DNA from: Ciona intestinalis
Lineage: Eukaryota > Chordata > Ascidiacea > Phlebobranchia > Cionidae
Length of the DNA: 64,000 nucleotides
Reading direction: 5' to 3'
Assembly: GCF_000224145.3 (NCBI RefSeq)
Contig: NC_020168.2
Location: 5,968,887-6,032,886, forward strand
In this document: positions 36,701 through 48,169 of the stretch, piece by piece
Position numbering within the stretch: the stretch's first letter is position 1
How the letters are laid out: each line of letters starts with the position of its first letter
Notes under the pieces: generated by a model
Told to the model about the DNA's origin: nothing
Seen by the model: the letters and a program-made list of their open reading frames with translations, nothing else
Database searches by the model: none
Made by a program: the position numbers and the translations under genes

Positions 36701-37790
36701 ATTTGAAAAAGATTTATGTGTGTGGGGGGGAAATCTTGCTTGCAGATTTAAGAAGGATGTATGAATGAGTGTGTAGTGTAAAAGATAAATTTCAAGTTAA
36801 AATCCTAAAAAAACTGTGTCGTCCTAAAAATGGTGACAAAAATTATATTCCTTTTTCTAGGTACTCAATATCAGGGGCGACCGGGATTGACAACACTCGT
36901 TATGAACTGTGTAGAAAATCCGCACGAAATGCAGTAAAAGGGAAAATGCAAAACGCTGAGGTATGACAAGTTGACAACTTGTGTATTTTTGAAATTTTCA
37001 AAATAGATTCAATTAAACTTTTTCACACACATCCTGGTTGACCAAATCTAAAGCAACCTAATTTTAAAATAAATAACATAAAAACAAGATAATGTCTATT
37101 CTCTACAAAACTTACATCAGTAGAAGGGTGGAGGTGTTACTTTCATGAAAGTCATTATATACCAAAACTCTGTAACAATGTTTAAATAGTGTAATAGTGG
37201 AAGAGGTGTGGCAAGGACAGTACAATTTATTTTTGTCATATTTATAGACCTTCCTTACCTATCAGAGAAGATGTTTTTACTTAACAGAAAATGTCTATTC
37301 TAAATAGAATAGAACAGAGTTGTTAGATTTGATAGGTAGTCATTAACTTTTGACTGATTTACATGGGTGTCTAATCTCTCTTTTCGTAAAGGTTCAGGGT
37401 TCTGGCAAATATACAGAGACTACATTTTATTCGGTTGTTTAATGTATTATTTAACATCTGTAGGTGTTGGCAGAGATCAGGCATCAACCATTCTATGTAT
37501 TTTCCTATTTCTTTGATCGAGCGGCTCAAATGAAAATAATTGATGAGCACAAAGGTGGAGAAATGACGGTCCAATCTTTCATCGATGCAGCAACAAAAAC
37601 TTGTAAAGATGACGCATTTAACTCTGAAGAACCTTTCCTTTGCATGGATTTATGCTTACTGGCTTCATTTCTTGAAGATGGTTTTGGATTTGCATCAGAC
37701 ACCAAACTCACTTCGAAGAAAACAATTGGGGGAAAAGAAACTTCTTGGACGCTGGGTGCCACGTTCTATTTAATTGATGAAACAAGTTGA
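33747..37790 (+). CDS. ENTPD5/6: Ectonucleoside triphosphate diphosphohydrolase, ENTPD5/6 type
   Basis: Hydrolyses nucleoside diphosphates in the secretory lumen or at the cell surface. Exons 33747-33773, 34096-34434, 34801-34901, 35860-36110, 36361-36610, 36861-36960, 37464-37790 give 464 residues (human ENTPD6: 484). One N-terminal transmembrane anchor lies at about residues 48-70. The apyrase conserved regions are in order: DAGSTGSR (91-98), KATAGLRMLP, DGADEGIYGWITVNYL, DLGGGSMQITF and the final WTLGA. Only one anchor and no C-terminal membrane segment, as in ENTPD5/6 rather than CD39. The membrane anchor instead of a cleavable signal favours ENTPD6. The first coding exon is only nine codons; the downstream frame would otherwise lack a start. 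Introns hold a SINE fragment, a piggyBac-type element and a 45-bp tandem repeat. Confidence 0.94.
34455..34765 (-). mobile_element. SINE-family copy, diverged, in ENTPD intron 2
   Basis: Has GTAACTTATTTTTCCAGGTC, ACAGTCATTATAAC, TGGCTGACAGTTTAAAGAAC and TAGGTTGGAGTAATTG. The body order is as in 24826-25200. Confidence 0.5.
35070..35703. mobile_element. piggyBac-type non-autonomous element, 634 bp
   Basis: It is flanked by TTAA on both sides (35066-35069, 35704-35707), the piggyBac target duplication. The left end CACTTTCTGCGCC matches the inverted right end CACTTTCGGCGCC at 12 of 13 bases. Inside the left end the palindrome ACGTATATATACGT occurs three times (about 35087, 35132, 35201). Near the right end GTGCGGC(A/G)CC occurs twice. 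No intact transposase frame. In ENTPD intron 3. Confidence 0.82.
36180..36359 (+). repeat. 45-bp tandem repeat, four units, ending at a splice acceptor
   Basis: Units begin at 36180, 36225, 36270 and 36315, each like TTTATTAATGTCAATT...ATCACTATGTTTT. The fourth unit is diverged and ends on the acceptor AG of ENTPD exon 5 (36361), supplying the polypyrimidine/AG region. Confidence 0.85.
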
Positions 37791-40045
37791 AAATGTTACT
37801 TTATTTACTCAGGAATATTATGAAAATGTTCTCAGTAGTCAGTACTAGGATGATATATTTAAGAAGTCTTCATTTTTGGTTTGTTTTACGAATGAGGATG
37901 AAATTTTAAGTGTTTTAACGACATTTAAGGTAGTCGTAATTTATAGTGTTCATACCAACAATTATGCCGCTTGTATGCTTTGCACTTTCTCAATTATTAG
38001 CAGTCTAGTGCCTATGTTAACCTAAATGTGGTATTCGTAGACAGATGCCCGATGTATTAAGTTTTTGCAAGACTGTTTAATGCTTTATAATCAAAACTTT
38101 AAAATGATCCATGCTCACTGCAGGGCCAAGGGTGCTATAATGCCAACAACGATCGTTCAAATCAACTTCCCGTCCAACTAAAGTTACACAAGCCGTACAG
38201 ATTTTTACAACTTCTTAACATATAGTTTTCTATACTGTCTCTTGTTTAACTTATTCGAGATAAACATAAACAAAATTTTCTTTTATGTTTTTATCCGCTG
38301 GTCATTAGTTTTTGTAGAAGCCACTTTGCACCAGCAGGTTTCCGATCGATGAAACCGCTTGCGAACGTACTACTAAATATAGCTTCAAGTCTTGTTAGGT
38401 GATGGTAAACTTTTGGTCTCATTTGTAAGTAAGGTATATTAGTAGTCTACTCCTTGTATATGTTTTTCTTAAATGTGGGCTGTACTGAAGAGTGGCACAC
38501 TCCCTAGTAAATAGACGGTGTCAGATATGACCTATTGTTACCTACGTGTGACCGACAGTAACCCGTTTAGGTTTAAATTACGCTACGCGCACACAGTGCC
38601 CAAATTAAAGACTGCGGTAGACGATTGCAACCGATCCAGGATGTAATAATACGTTATAAAATGGCCAATTGCTCGAACATTTCTTTGTAAACTTACACTG
38701 TTTGGCATTTCTTAGTAAACTAAAACATAAATAAAGCGGCACAGCACTGCGCATGTGAACAGAAGCGATAATATCGACCAGAAGATGTAAATACCATTTG
38801 GAATCAATAGGAAACAAAGGCAACCTTTTTCGATCGGTTGCGTTCGGCTATTTTCTTGATATACCATGACCAACAGTTAAAATTATACCTACATAGAACA
38901 GGTTATTCTACGTTTGCGAAGTAAAAGCGAGGTTGTCCTACATCTGACTTGCGCTTATCAAGTGACCACAGAGAAAGGAGATGTCTGGATAGAGATTATA
39001 AATACTGACGTTGCCAGGTTGGCGATCGGCTTTGCTTGTCGGCTTCGAATTAACAACAGGGAAATAGCAACAGATGTGAATACGTACTTAGAAGTAAGCC
39101 TCTGTATTCGTCACCTACTTGCGTTTCACAGGTCTAGTTATGTGCGACTTGGCTTACTTTAACGCAGAAGGATATAAGTCATTAGTTTCCATAGCAGGAT
39201 AATGTAATTTGTTTATGTTACTTACAGGAAAATACGACTGATTCATTCATAAGTTTATATTTCATGTATAGTACTGTGGGCGAAGATGGGACACCGTTAG
39301 TACATAATATCCTGATAGTATTTTTAACGGGTACTAATGGTAAAAGGGTTTCGTAAGAATAGGCTACGGTTTTATAATTCTTTGAACGTTCTTTGTTTCT
39401 TACAAAACGGGATGAGAGAATTAAATCAAAGGGTGTTCTATCTTCCCCAACCGAACTATATCATTATTACCGCAAGCAAAATTAGTAAATGCATGTTGCT
39501 GGAAATATTGTTCAGGTTTGAATATTTGTTACATACCGTTGCATATGCTTAGTTATGTGGTGTTACTCTTGTTAAGGATGTTATATAATATTTCCTGGTT
39601 TCGTATGAACAATGCAAACCTTTACACATCTTTCGTTTCTGGCGCCTATAGCAATGTAGATGACAACAAATAGGACGTGCTGGGTGAAAACGCATAAAAT
39701 ACATGAATTATTAAAAGGGCGATAGCAGAGTAAATTCCGTATCGACGCCGTTGCATTCGCTTTGCACACCGGTGGGCCATACTCACTTGACGAGGGGTCT
39801 AAGATGGCCCATACCTGCACTATAGCATCGTATATAACTGTAGCGTAGAACGAGATGAGTTTTGGTCAGGTTTACAGCACGTCAGTTAAGCTTTGTTAAA
39901 GGTTTATGTTCATATTTTTTATTCCCATACGTATATTATTGATTAATAGATTCATATTTTTTATAAGAACCCATGACCGCTAGGTTGTCGTAGGGGCTTT
40001 CTTATAGTTCATTTAAAACAGCTGGTCAACCGACAATTTTGCACC
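37791..40045 (+). other. ENTPD 3' UTR and intergenic DNA before the ABCG gene
   Basis: No exon or RNA gene recognised in 2.25 kb apart from one MITE copy. The only AATAAA noticed (38729) is more than 900 bp after the ENTPD stop, so the 3' end is undetermined. The ABCG promoter should lie near the right edge. Confidence 0.4.
39268..39460 (+). mobile_element. MITE of the GGGACACC family
   Basis: TAGTACTGTGGGCGAAGATG followed by GGACACCG at the left, GTGTTCTATCTTCCCCAACC at the right. Intergenic. Confidence 0.75.
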
Positions 40046-43000
40046 ATGAACACTTCTGTAACCACAGAAAACGTACAACCAATGTCTGTCAGCGTTTCCA
40101 TGACAACCACGAATGACATTCCAGAATCAAGCATTGTGACGTTTCATAAATCCGGTACAAAGTCCGGAGAATGCAGCAACCTTCCATTGCTACGAAACAA
40201 CTCCCCGGCGTTGATAAAAAAGGTAATATGCATTATTACATATTACGATAAGATGTTGTTCATGTTAAATTCACATAGATTCACAACCGAGTGACGCATT
40301 CTAAGAAATTCGGACATCTTCCACAAAGGAAACCTGTTGAGATCAAATTCGTAAACCTGAGTTATTCTGTCAGGGAAGGATCGATCTTTCGAAATAAAGG
40401 TAGTGTTACAACGATTGATGCTCTAACTAAGTAACTCATAGAAAATCAAACGCATTTACTTTATCCATTTAAGTGGAAGTTCCCTAATTGCTCATTAGCG
40501 TTGTGCAGTTACAAGTTACAATAACACTCTTGTATGGAGTAGTCAGTTTGTAAGTTTAAAGTCACTAACTGAACACAGCCGTGTATTTCGGATATAATTG
40601 ATAGTCGTCGTGTCTCGACCTTTTATTACAAGGAGGTTTTCATCGCAAATATTATCGATATTATTGCGTTTATTGTACCTTTTTTAATCGACTCTTTATC
40701 AAAAACATATATTCTTCATTTATTATTCAAGAGGTAACTAACGTTCGTTGACCAATAGTAACCCCGACCAACGAAAAACGCACTTAGTAAAACAAGGAAA
40801 CAATTTTAAATTAGTGTTGCGCAACAAATGTTACTGGAACATCGGCCTTTCACGGAAATATTACACGTTTTTTTACACGACATGTAAAGAAATTAGCTCA
40901 AAGCAACTAAAAGGCGTAACCCAATTATCTTTTGTTGGAACTTCTTTTGTTATAGAATATACGTATAACATTAAAGTGATTAAACAAACCGACACAATTA
41001 ATTCGCTATTACGCTGAATATAATAGTGTTGGCTTTACTGAAGTTAATTATCAGGAACACTGTTTGGTTGTATTGTGCTAATTTGTATTGTTACCTAATA
41101 GTGTTGATGGTTTATTACCACATAACAGCGCTGTTTATTACATCACATAAATCATGTTATTGCGCAGATTAAACAAGAGATAAACAATTTGGGGTAAAAT
41201 GGGATATTGTTAGCACTTCCATATTTTTCGATCGTGTTTTGAATAATTAACAACGGCTGTTTTCAGTCGCGAGGCTACGGTTAATTATTTTGGAAATATT
41301 CTTCGTTTATTACCAAAAGGGAAGAATAAAGGAATAAAACATGTTTCATTTTATCCTATCCTACTATAATTTTGTCATTTCGCGACTTACACTCTCGCAA
41401 GTTAAAATATTAAAGCTGTAGGACCACGTCAAAGATTTAGACCTGTTAGAAATTTCCAGAAAACTTTGACAACTTTTTAAAACCCAGTATTTAGAGACTT
41501 ATGACACATGGTGGCGCCAGAGTTTTTTTGCGCGTTTTTTTAAATGCCTCGTGTCATTGTTTTTAGAAGTACAGCTGAGCAAGTTAACCCCCGTTTGCTC
41601 GCAATTTGAACGCATATGTACCGTTTTAGGTGACATTGCAGTTCATTTACAGGTTTTAAATGTATTTTAAAATGTGTGAATGGGACTTTCTCTTCTTGTC
41701 AACTAACTGGAATCTTGGGACCTTCTGGTGCTGGGAAAAGTTCTTTAATGAATTTGCTGACCGGATACAGGTAATCAATTGTATATCATTGTCCGACCCT
41801 AATTAAGACTCCAATACTATATGTTCATGCTATAGGGTGGCTAAGCAACCCAAATTGGTGCTAGTGAGGAATTCTCCCCCTTGCCTATAGAAAAACCCCC
41901 AAATTTAATGAAAATGTTTTTAACAGTATTTTAGTGACTGATTAATAAAAATCTAAATGCAAATAGGAAGTCAACGAAATTCTACCTAATTTAATACAGA
42001 TTTGGTTCATTGTTAACTACATAGATCAAATTATGGCATGCATACCCAAAACTTTATAAAAAAAAACCGGGCGTGCACCTGCCATACTCTGCCAACTAGA
42101 TGGTCTATGCATATTAATAATTTGGCAAACTATTAAACCTTACCCTCTAATCACAAATCGTTTAGTTCACAATGCACTCTCAGTTGATAAATTAGGGAAA
42201 TAGAGGAAAAATTACAAATGATTTAAATTTCAAATACAGAGAGCGAGGGATGAAAGGTGAAATTCTAGTGAATGGATTTCCTCGTGATAGCCGAGCATTT
42301 CGTAAATTATCTTGTTACATCATGCAAGATGATAGGCTACTTCCTCATCTAACTGTCATGGAGTCCATGATGGTAATTATTATTTCTGCCTATTATTTGT
42401 TTAATATATGATACAAGTGTGCTTGTTTAGCTTATAGTTTTGTTTAATTTGATAGAATTGAATTTTTACATGTTTCGATATACCTTTAATAGTTAACATT
42501 ATAGACGAATTTTTTCATATGTAGACATTCAGTTACATTGTAGTTGAGAAACATATGAAATCTTATTAGTTAATGTAGCTAATGCAGCTGTGTACTTAAA
42601 GTTTAAGTTGTGTTGTTTAAGTTGTGCTCAATACCAACTTGGTTAAAAATGATACTTACATTCTTCTAAAGGTTTCTGCAAACTTGAAACTTGATAGTAA
42701 CTCACCAACTCACGCCAAGCAAGAAATAGTGACAGAAATACTTGGCACTCTTGGGTTGATGCCATGTAGAAAGACCAGGACCGTGGATTTGTCAGGTGGG
42801 CAACGAAAGAGACTTGCAATCGCACTTGAATTGGTCAACAATCCCCCAGTCATGTTCTTTGATGAACCAACAAGGTTTGTAAATGCAATAGAACCTAAAC
42901 TTGAACAATATATGTTAAAATAGGTTATAAAAGTTAAAATAGTTATCTATACAGCCCCTCCTCCTTTCTGCACATTTAAAATCATGCTTATTTGAGTTAA

Positions 43001-46000
43001 TGAGGCAAGGTCCTTTGTTTATAGAAGCAGTATTTAACCATGATTGCAAAAAGAATCTCTGGGCCAACAAATTGTCTGTTTCACTGTTAACAAATATCAA
43101 CTTACTTCTTTGTTTTAATTCCATTGGCTTTTTTGTTGAAGATTGGGATACTTTGTGAAGTGTGTACTAAACTAAACTATTAATATGTTACAGTGGTCTT
43201 GATAGTGTATCAAGTTTTCAAGTGTTATCATTGCTCAAGTCCCTTGCTCTTGGTGGTCGTACAGTAATATGCAGCATTCATCAACCTTCAGCAAAACTAT
43301 TTGAAATGTTTGACAGAGTAAGTGAAGTTGATTTATATCATTAATGCGATATTGCTTCCAGTATTCTAAAAATATGGTCATATTTTAAACTATAAGTACA
43401 CATTTTGTGTATGAAGAATAGCAAATAGATAAATGAATGTAACTGATTTATCTTACAAGGTGCACAACGATGTTCTTTATACGCGAGCGCAGTTTTAAAC
43501 TTTTAATGTTTTTTAATGAGGTGGGGCAGACGCACTAAGATTGAATGTCAGTAATTGTTTTATTGTAGCTGTATATTCTGGGCACTGGCCAGTGTGTGTA
43601 CCAAGGTTCGGTTCCTGGACTTCTTCCTTTTTTGAGAGACAACGGATTAAGTTGTCCACAATACCACAATCCTGCAGATTACAGTAAGAAGAAATATTAC
43701 TTGATCTTGTTAAAAATAACTTACATTTGCATTTTATTATTATGTGTATAAATGAAAGTTCCTTATTTTTTTCTCCCTGGCCGTCAACCTTAGCAATTTT
43801 TTTAGGTTTTATAACAGAACTGTCATACTTAATTTACCTCTCAGGCTCTCACCTACTTGGGAGTTACCATGTTCATGAATCCAGTTTTATAAATTCCACT
43901 TTTATTATGGTTGAAATTTTGAACAAGCCGGTAGTGATCACTGGGTTGAAGCAATTGCTGCTAAGTGTCTTGCCAAACGTTCCCAATTGTGGCAGATGGC
44001 AGCTTTAAGTTACGAATTCAGTATGCAAAAGTTACGATACTGACAGTCCAACTACTGTGTCCTGTGCTTATATATAGCATTTTCATATTTCTAATGTGTT
44101 TTTAGTTATCGAAGTTGCCTCAGGTGAATATGGAGAAGTTGTCCCCACACTGGTTCAAGCTGTGGAGGCTGGAAAGTGTGAATACTACACCCAACATTAT
44201 GAGGTTACTTTATAAATATTCTGTTACTTCTGCTTTCAGGCATAATGTAAATAATCTTTCAACAGCTCATCTGGTATAAAAATGTTGTGTATTACCGTCA
44301 TTTTGGCTGCCATCCTTCATTACTTCTATGGAAATACACTACGTTTTTTCTTATCACATGAGCCATTGAACAAAATACTGTATTGCTTTCTCCTAGTTCA
44401 TTTCTTATTACATTTTTATGAATTTTTAGAAAGCAAGCAACAGCGCCATCGTGAGTAATTCTTCATCGAAAGAAGAAGATCAATGGATGAAGAATGGATC
44501 GATGTCAACTTTGAACGGAGATAAACCGGAGTTGGACAATTTAAAGAATGTGAGATCCATATTTAGTCTGCATTGCAGAATGGCAGACTTATATTGAGTA
44601 TACATGGTAGTGGTAGACATATATATTTAGATATTTAAATATTAAGTAGTCAGTAATCTAGGCGTTAGAGAAATGAACCAAATCTGGTTTATCCTAGGTT
44701 GTCTGACAAGTACAACCTTACCTGTATAGAGGAGATTACATGGCAGGCAAATGAACTCGGTGTCAGTTTAAACAGCTCATTAGTAACCAATGGCTTACTT
44801 AATATCAAACAGGCTCACCGTGGTGGCAGCATTGAGCAATAAACCTGTATCCTCTGGTTAAAAGAAAGAAGTGCTTGAAAAACAACATCTTAAAACCCAT
44901 GTTCTGTTTTTGTAGATTGATTCTGATGCAGGTGTACAGGCTTGCCACACTTTCAACACAAACTGTTTCACTCAATTTTATGTTCTGCTTAAAAGAACTT
45001 TCATATCTATTGTGAGAGATCAGGTAGCTATGCTGTCTACTATACGATCTAAATTTAGTGTAAATAGTAGTTGCAATACTTTAGTTACATGGCTCCGGCA
45101 TATGACTTTGTGGGTAAGTGCTGTGTTTTAGCACCTCGGGTTTAAACCTTAAAAATAAAAGACTTGTGTCTCTGTTGTCTAAAATTAAACAGATCCAAAA
45201 ATATACTTTTTTACATAAATCAAGGAATTTCCTTTTAACTCACTTTATCCACCTCGTACCAGATGCTTACCCATATTCGATTCCTAAGTCATGTGATCAT
45301 TGGTGTCCTTATTGGCCTCTTGTATCTGGATATTGGTGACAATGCAGAAAAAGTGCTGAATAATGCTGGATTCTTATTCTTCTCCGTCCTCTTCATAATG
45401 TTTGCATCCTTAATGCCAACTGTGCTCACTTGTAAGCTGACCCAATTTTTTTTTTTACTTTTTAGTCAGGCCATAAAAACATTTTTTTTATTGGTACTTT
45501 AACTAGACCTACTTTCTTTTTAAGTTTTAGTTTTGCTTTAAAAAATGCGTTATAACATTCGAAATATGGTGTTGCACTTACAATTCTTGTGTTCCAGTCC
45601 CAATGGAAATGACTGTGTTTATGAGAGAACACATGAACTACTGGTATTCCTTGAAGGCGTATTACATAGCCAAGACATTAGCAGATATCCCATTCCAGGT
45701 AGACAATCAATAGCACAATATTCCAACAATATTGGAATTGCACTCAGTATATTGATTATCTTATAATTATTCATTGCAGGTTATATTCCCTGTGTTTTAT
45801 TGCACAATAGTTTACTTTATGACATCACAACCGTATGAAGCTGATCGATTTCTTCTGTTTGTTTCACTTTTTATCATGACGTCAATTGTTGCGCAATCTT
45901 TAGGACTTCTCATTGGAGCTGCTTCCACATCATTACAGGTAAATGAATGAGTGTAACTTGCTTTATGTTCGCTTGGCCAAAAAACAGAAGTCTTTATACC

Positions 46001-47059
46001 ACAGGTGTTCATACACCTCGTGCCAGCTTATATTCAGAGCAGCAGTAGTCGTATATTACTGATGTCTTATTTTTATACTTTATTCTTGCTTGGTTACTGA
46101 ATTTTTAGGAAGAGTCGTGTTTTTTTTATATGACTGACAATAGACAGTCACAAAGGAATTTAGACAGCCACAGTAAAAGACTTATTTGTGTCAAGTGTAA
46201 TGTCTGTGTCAAGTGTCCTACCCAAGGATGTGAAACAGTGGCAGCATTGAGCTTTAAACCCAGTATCTTGTGATTGTGATGCTACTTCCTGTCTATGGTG
46301 CTGGTCAAGACTGTTATTATTTATTTTGGAGCAACTGAATGCAACCTCTGTTCTTCAGGTTGCCACGTTTGTTGGACCAATCACTGCAATTCCTGTTCTT
46401 TTATTTTCTGGCTTTTTCGTTCGATTTGAAGTGATACCATGGTATTTGAAGTGGATAAGTTATTCATCCTATATCAGATATGGATTTGAGGGTATACTGG
46501 TTTCTATATACGGCCTCAACCGTACAGAATTACAATGCAACAATGATAGAGGTAAATTTGTTAATAAATTTCATTCAAATTGTTAATTGTCCCACAATTA
46601 ACATTTTATCTCATATATGTCCTCACTATATAAGTAAACAAAATTTGCCAATGTTCTATTTAATATTTGCCAATCTATTGCTTTCCCCGTTTAATTAAAA
46701 TAGACTTATATCAACAAACCTTATTGGTAGTTTCCAGACATGAAGTTAAGGTTAGGCAAATATTTGCACCTGTGCATAATTTGTAGACATAAGGCCTCTG
46801 TACTGTTTGTGTTCTATATATTAAACCGAAAAGTTTGCTTATAATTTAATATATTCATAAAAATTCCCTTTAACTATTTACCCAAATTTCTATTATAGGA
46901 ATTGGATGCCAGTTTAGGGACACAAGTAGAGTTTTGCAGGAGATGGACGTTGAAGAGAGCAATCTTGCGCTTGATTTCGTTATTTTAGGAATCTTTTTCT
47001 TTGGCCTTCGATTTCTCGCATATTTAGTGTTACGGTTGCGAGTAAAATTCGAGAAATAG
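40046..47059 (+). CDS. ABCG1/4: ABCG1/ABCG4-type half transporter
   Basis: ATP-driven sterol/phospholipid exporter of the plasma or endosomal membrane; half transporters work as dimers. Exons 40046-40222, 40279-40399, 41653-41770, 42240-42372, 42672-42874, 43194-43317, 43569-43683, 44106-44203, 44430-44549, 44916-45023, 45263-45431, 45598-45698, 45780-45938, 46359-46551, 46899-47059 give 699 residues. The nucleotide-binding domain comes first: Walker A GPSGAGKS (122-129), Q-loop [19 protein letters not shown], signature LSGGQRKR, Walker B VMFFDEPT, switch His in SIHQPS. Six membrane helices follow, with highly ABCG1-like stretches [42 protein letters not shown] and [12 protein letters not shown]. 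The C-terminus [15 protein letters not shown] resembles the ABCG1/4 end. ABCG1 and ABCG4 cannot be separated without a tree. Confidence 0.95.
41188..41369 (+). mobile_element. MITE of the GGGACACC family, diverged
   Basis: In the 1.25-kb ABCG intron 2. TTGGGGTAAAATGGGATATT is at the left and TTCATTTTATCCTATCCTAC at the right. The interior keeps AACAACGGCTGTTTTCAGTC. Confidence 0.65.
43830..44060 (-). mobile_element. SINE-family fragment in ABCG intron
   Basis: CTCACCTACTTGGGAGTTAC, GTGATCACTGGGTTGAAGCA, ATTGCTGCTAAGTGTCTTGC and CCAACTACTGTGTCCTG correspond to the SINE body and a decayed tRNA-like head. Confidence 0.5.
44263..44364. mobile_element. Palindromic MITE with GGCTCAT-type ends
   Basis: CAGCTCATCTGGTATAAAA at the left; CTTATCACATGAGCC at the right. 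It is flanked on the left by CTGTTACTTCTGCTTTCAGG, the same context as at 14340 and 15360, so the mobile unit may be longer than its inverted ends. Confidence 0.5.
45945..46290 (-). mobile_element. SINE-family fragment in ABCG intron
   Basis: Has TAACTTGCTTTATGTTCGCT, AGAAGTCTTTATACCACAGG, CACCTCGTGCCAGCTTA and GTGTCCTACCCAAGGATG. Strongly decayed. Confidence 0.45.
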
Positions 47060-48169
47060 ATAATTACTTATTTAAACTGAACGGTGTAGTTTTGATTGTA
47101 CATTATGGTCGCCACGCCTCTGCTGCGTATATTTTCCAACATTGTTGCGTTATACATATCGCTGTTTTTTTCTCAATGCGGAAATAAATTGTTCACTCAA
47201 TCTGATTCGTCGGATTTGTGAAGTTTTAACAAAAAAAAACACTTGAATTGTTGAATGTCAAATGCCAACGGTTACCTTGGGTTTCAATGTGGCAGCTATG
47301 TTTGGTCACGCCTAACAGAACTCTCAAACAACGTTCTCTACGCCAAACTAAACTCAAACACAGTATTTTGTCCCCCTTCATTTACATATTGTAACTCAAT
47401 CGGAACGAATGTGAAAAACAAGTTTCACCTTTACAGAGGAAACCAATTGCGTACATCGTTCAAACATGATTTTTCTGAAGCCTGTTTAATAAAATGAAAT
47501 ATTTTTTGCATAACAATATACTATATAGTAAAATGAGTGAATGTAACTTACTTTATCCTCGCGTGACCAGAAAATGACAGTTAGCTTACCATGTATGTTA
47601 CTTTGTGGGTGAATGATGTTGTAACTACAACACAACTCGTGCTATTTACCCAATAAGCTCTTTATATTGTATTGTGTAATTAATCATGAGAAAGCAACAG
47701 TAAGTAGCTGTGTAAACGTCGTAAACTTCACTGTCGTAAAGTCCCTCACACAATAACGTTCACGAACAAAAAGCGAAACAGCGACAAACATGTTTATACA
47801 AAAATACATTGCACAGAAAAAGCATGCTATAATTGAAAATATACGTGACTTAAAGTCTAAATTATTTTCATTGCAACAATACATTGTCGTTATTTTGTAT
47901 TTTCAACGTTTGGTTGAAGATGCCCTTAAATGGGGTAAACATAACTCGCATGTCGTAGCAACGACAGTCGTTACAATACGTATAGTTCTGTTTCATTCAC
48001 CGCGTCCCCGCTGTCAGGTTTATAAAAGGTACTACATAAAACTGTTCGTGTCCTGATAATTTGAGTATTTAGTTTATAGCAGTTCTAGCCAACGTCGGTT
48101 GTGGCTAAACTCATAGTGTTCAGGATTACAGAAAACAGTAAAGTTAAAGAAAAAAAACAACATTTTTCA
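47060..48169 (+). other. ABCG 3' UTR and intergenic DNA
   Basis: The poly(A) signal AATAAA at 47183-47188 is 124 bp after the ABCG stop. SINE-family fragments lie at 47533-47620 and 47930-48035 (ACGACAGTCGTTAC and CACCGCGTCCCCGCT). No gene recognised. Confidence 0.5.

Noticed and set aside
38914-39162. 82-codon frame between ENTPD and ABCG
   Set aside because: No start context, splice partner or family resemblance; treated as chance.
42643-42825. Antisense frame in the ABCG nucleotide-binding exon
   Set aside because: Shadow of a real exon with strong family motifs on the + strand.
45080-45120. Possible small exon ending in GTGG|GTAAGT in the ABCG gene
   Set aside because: Joining 45023 to 45263 gives the conserved [12 protein letters not shown] sequence with no missing residues, so no exon is needed.
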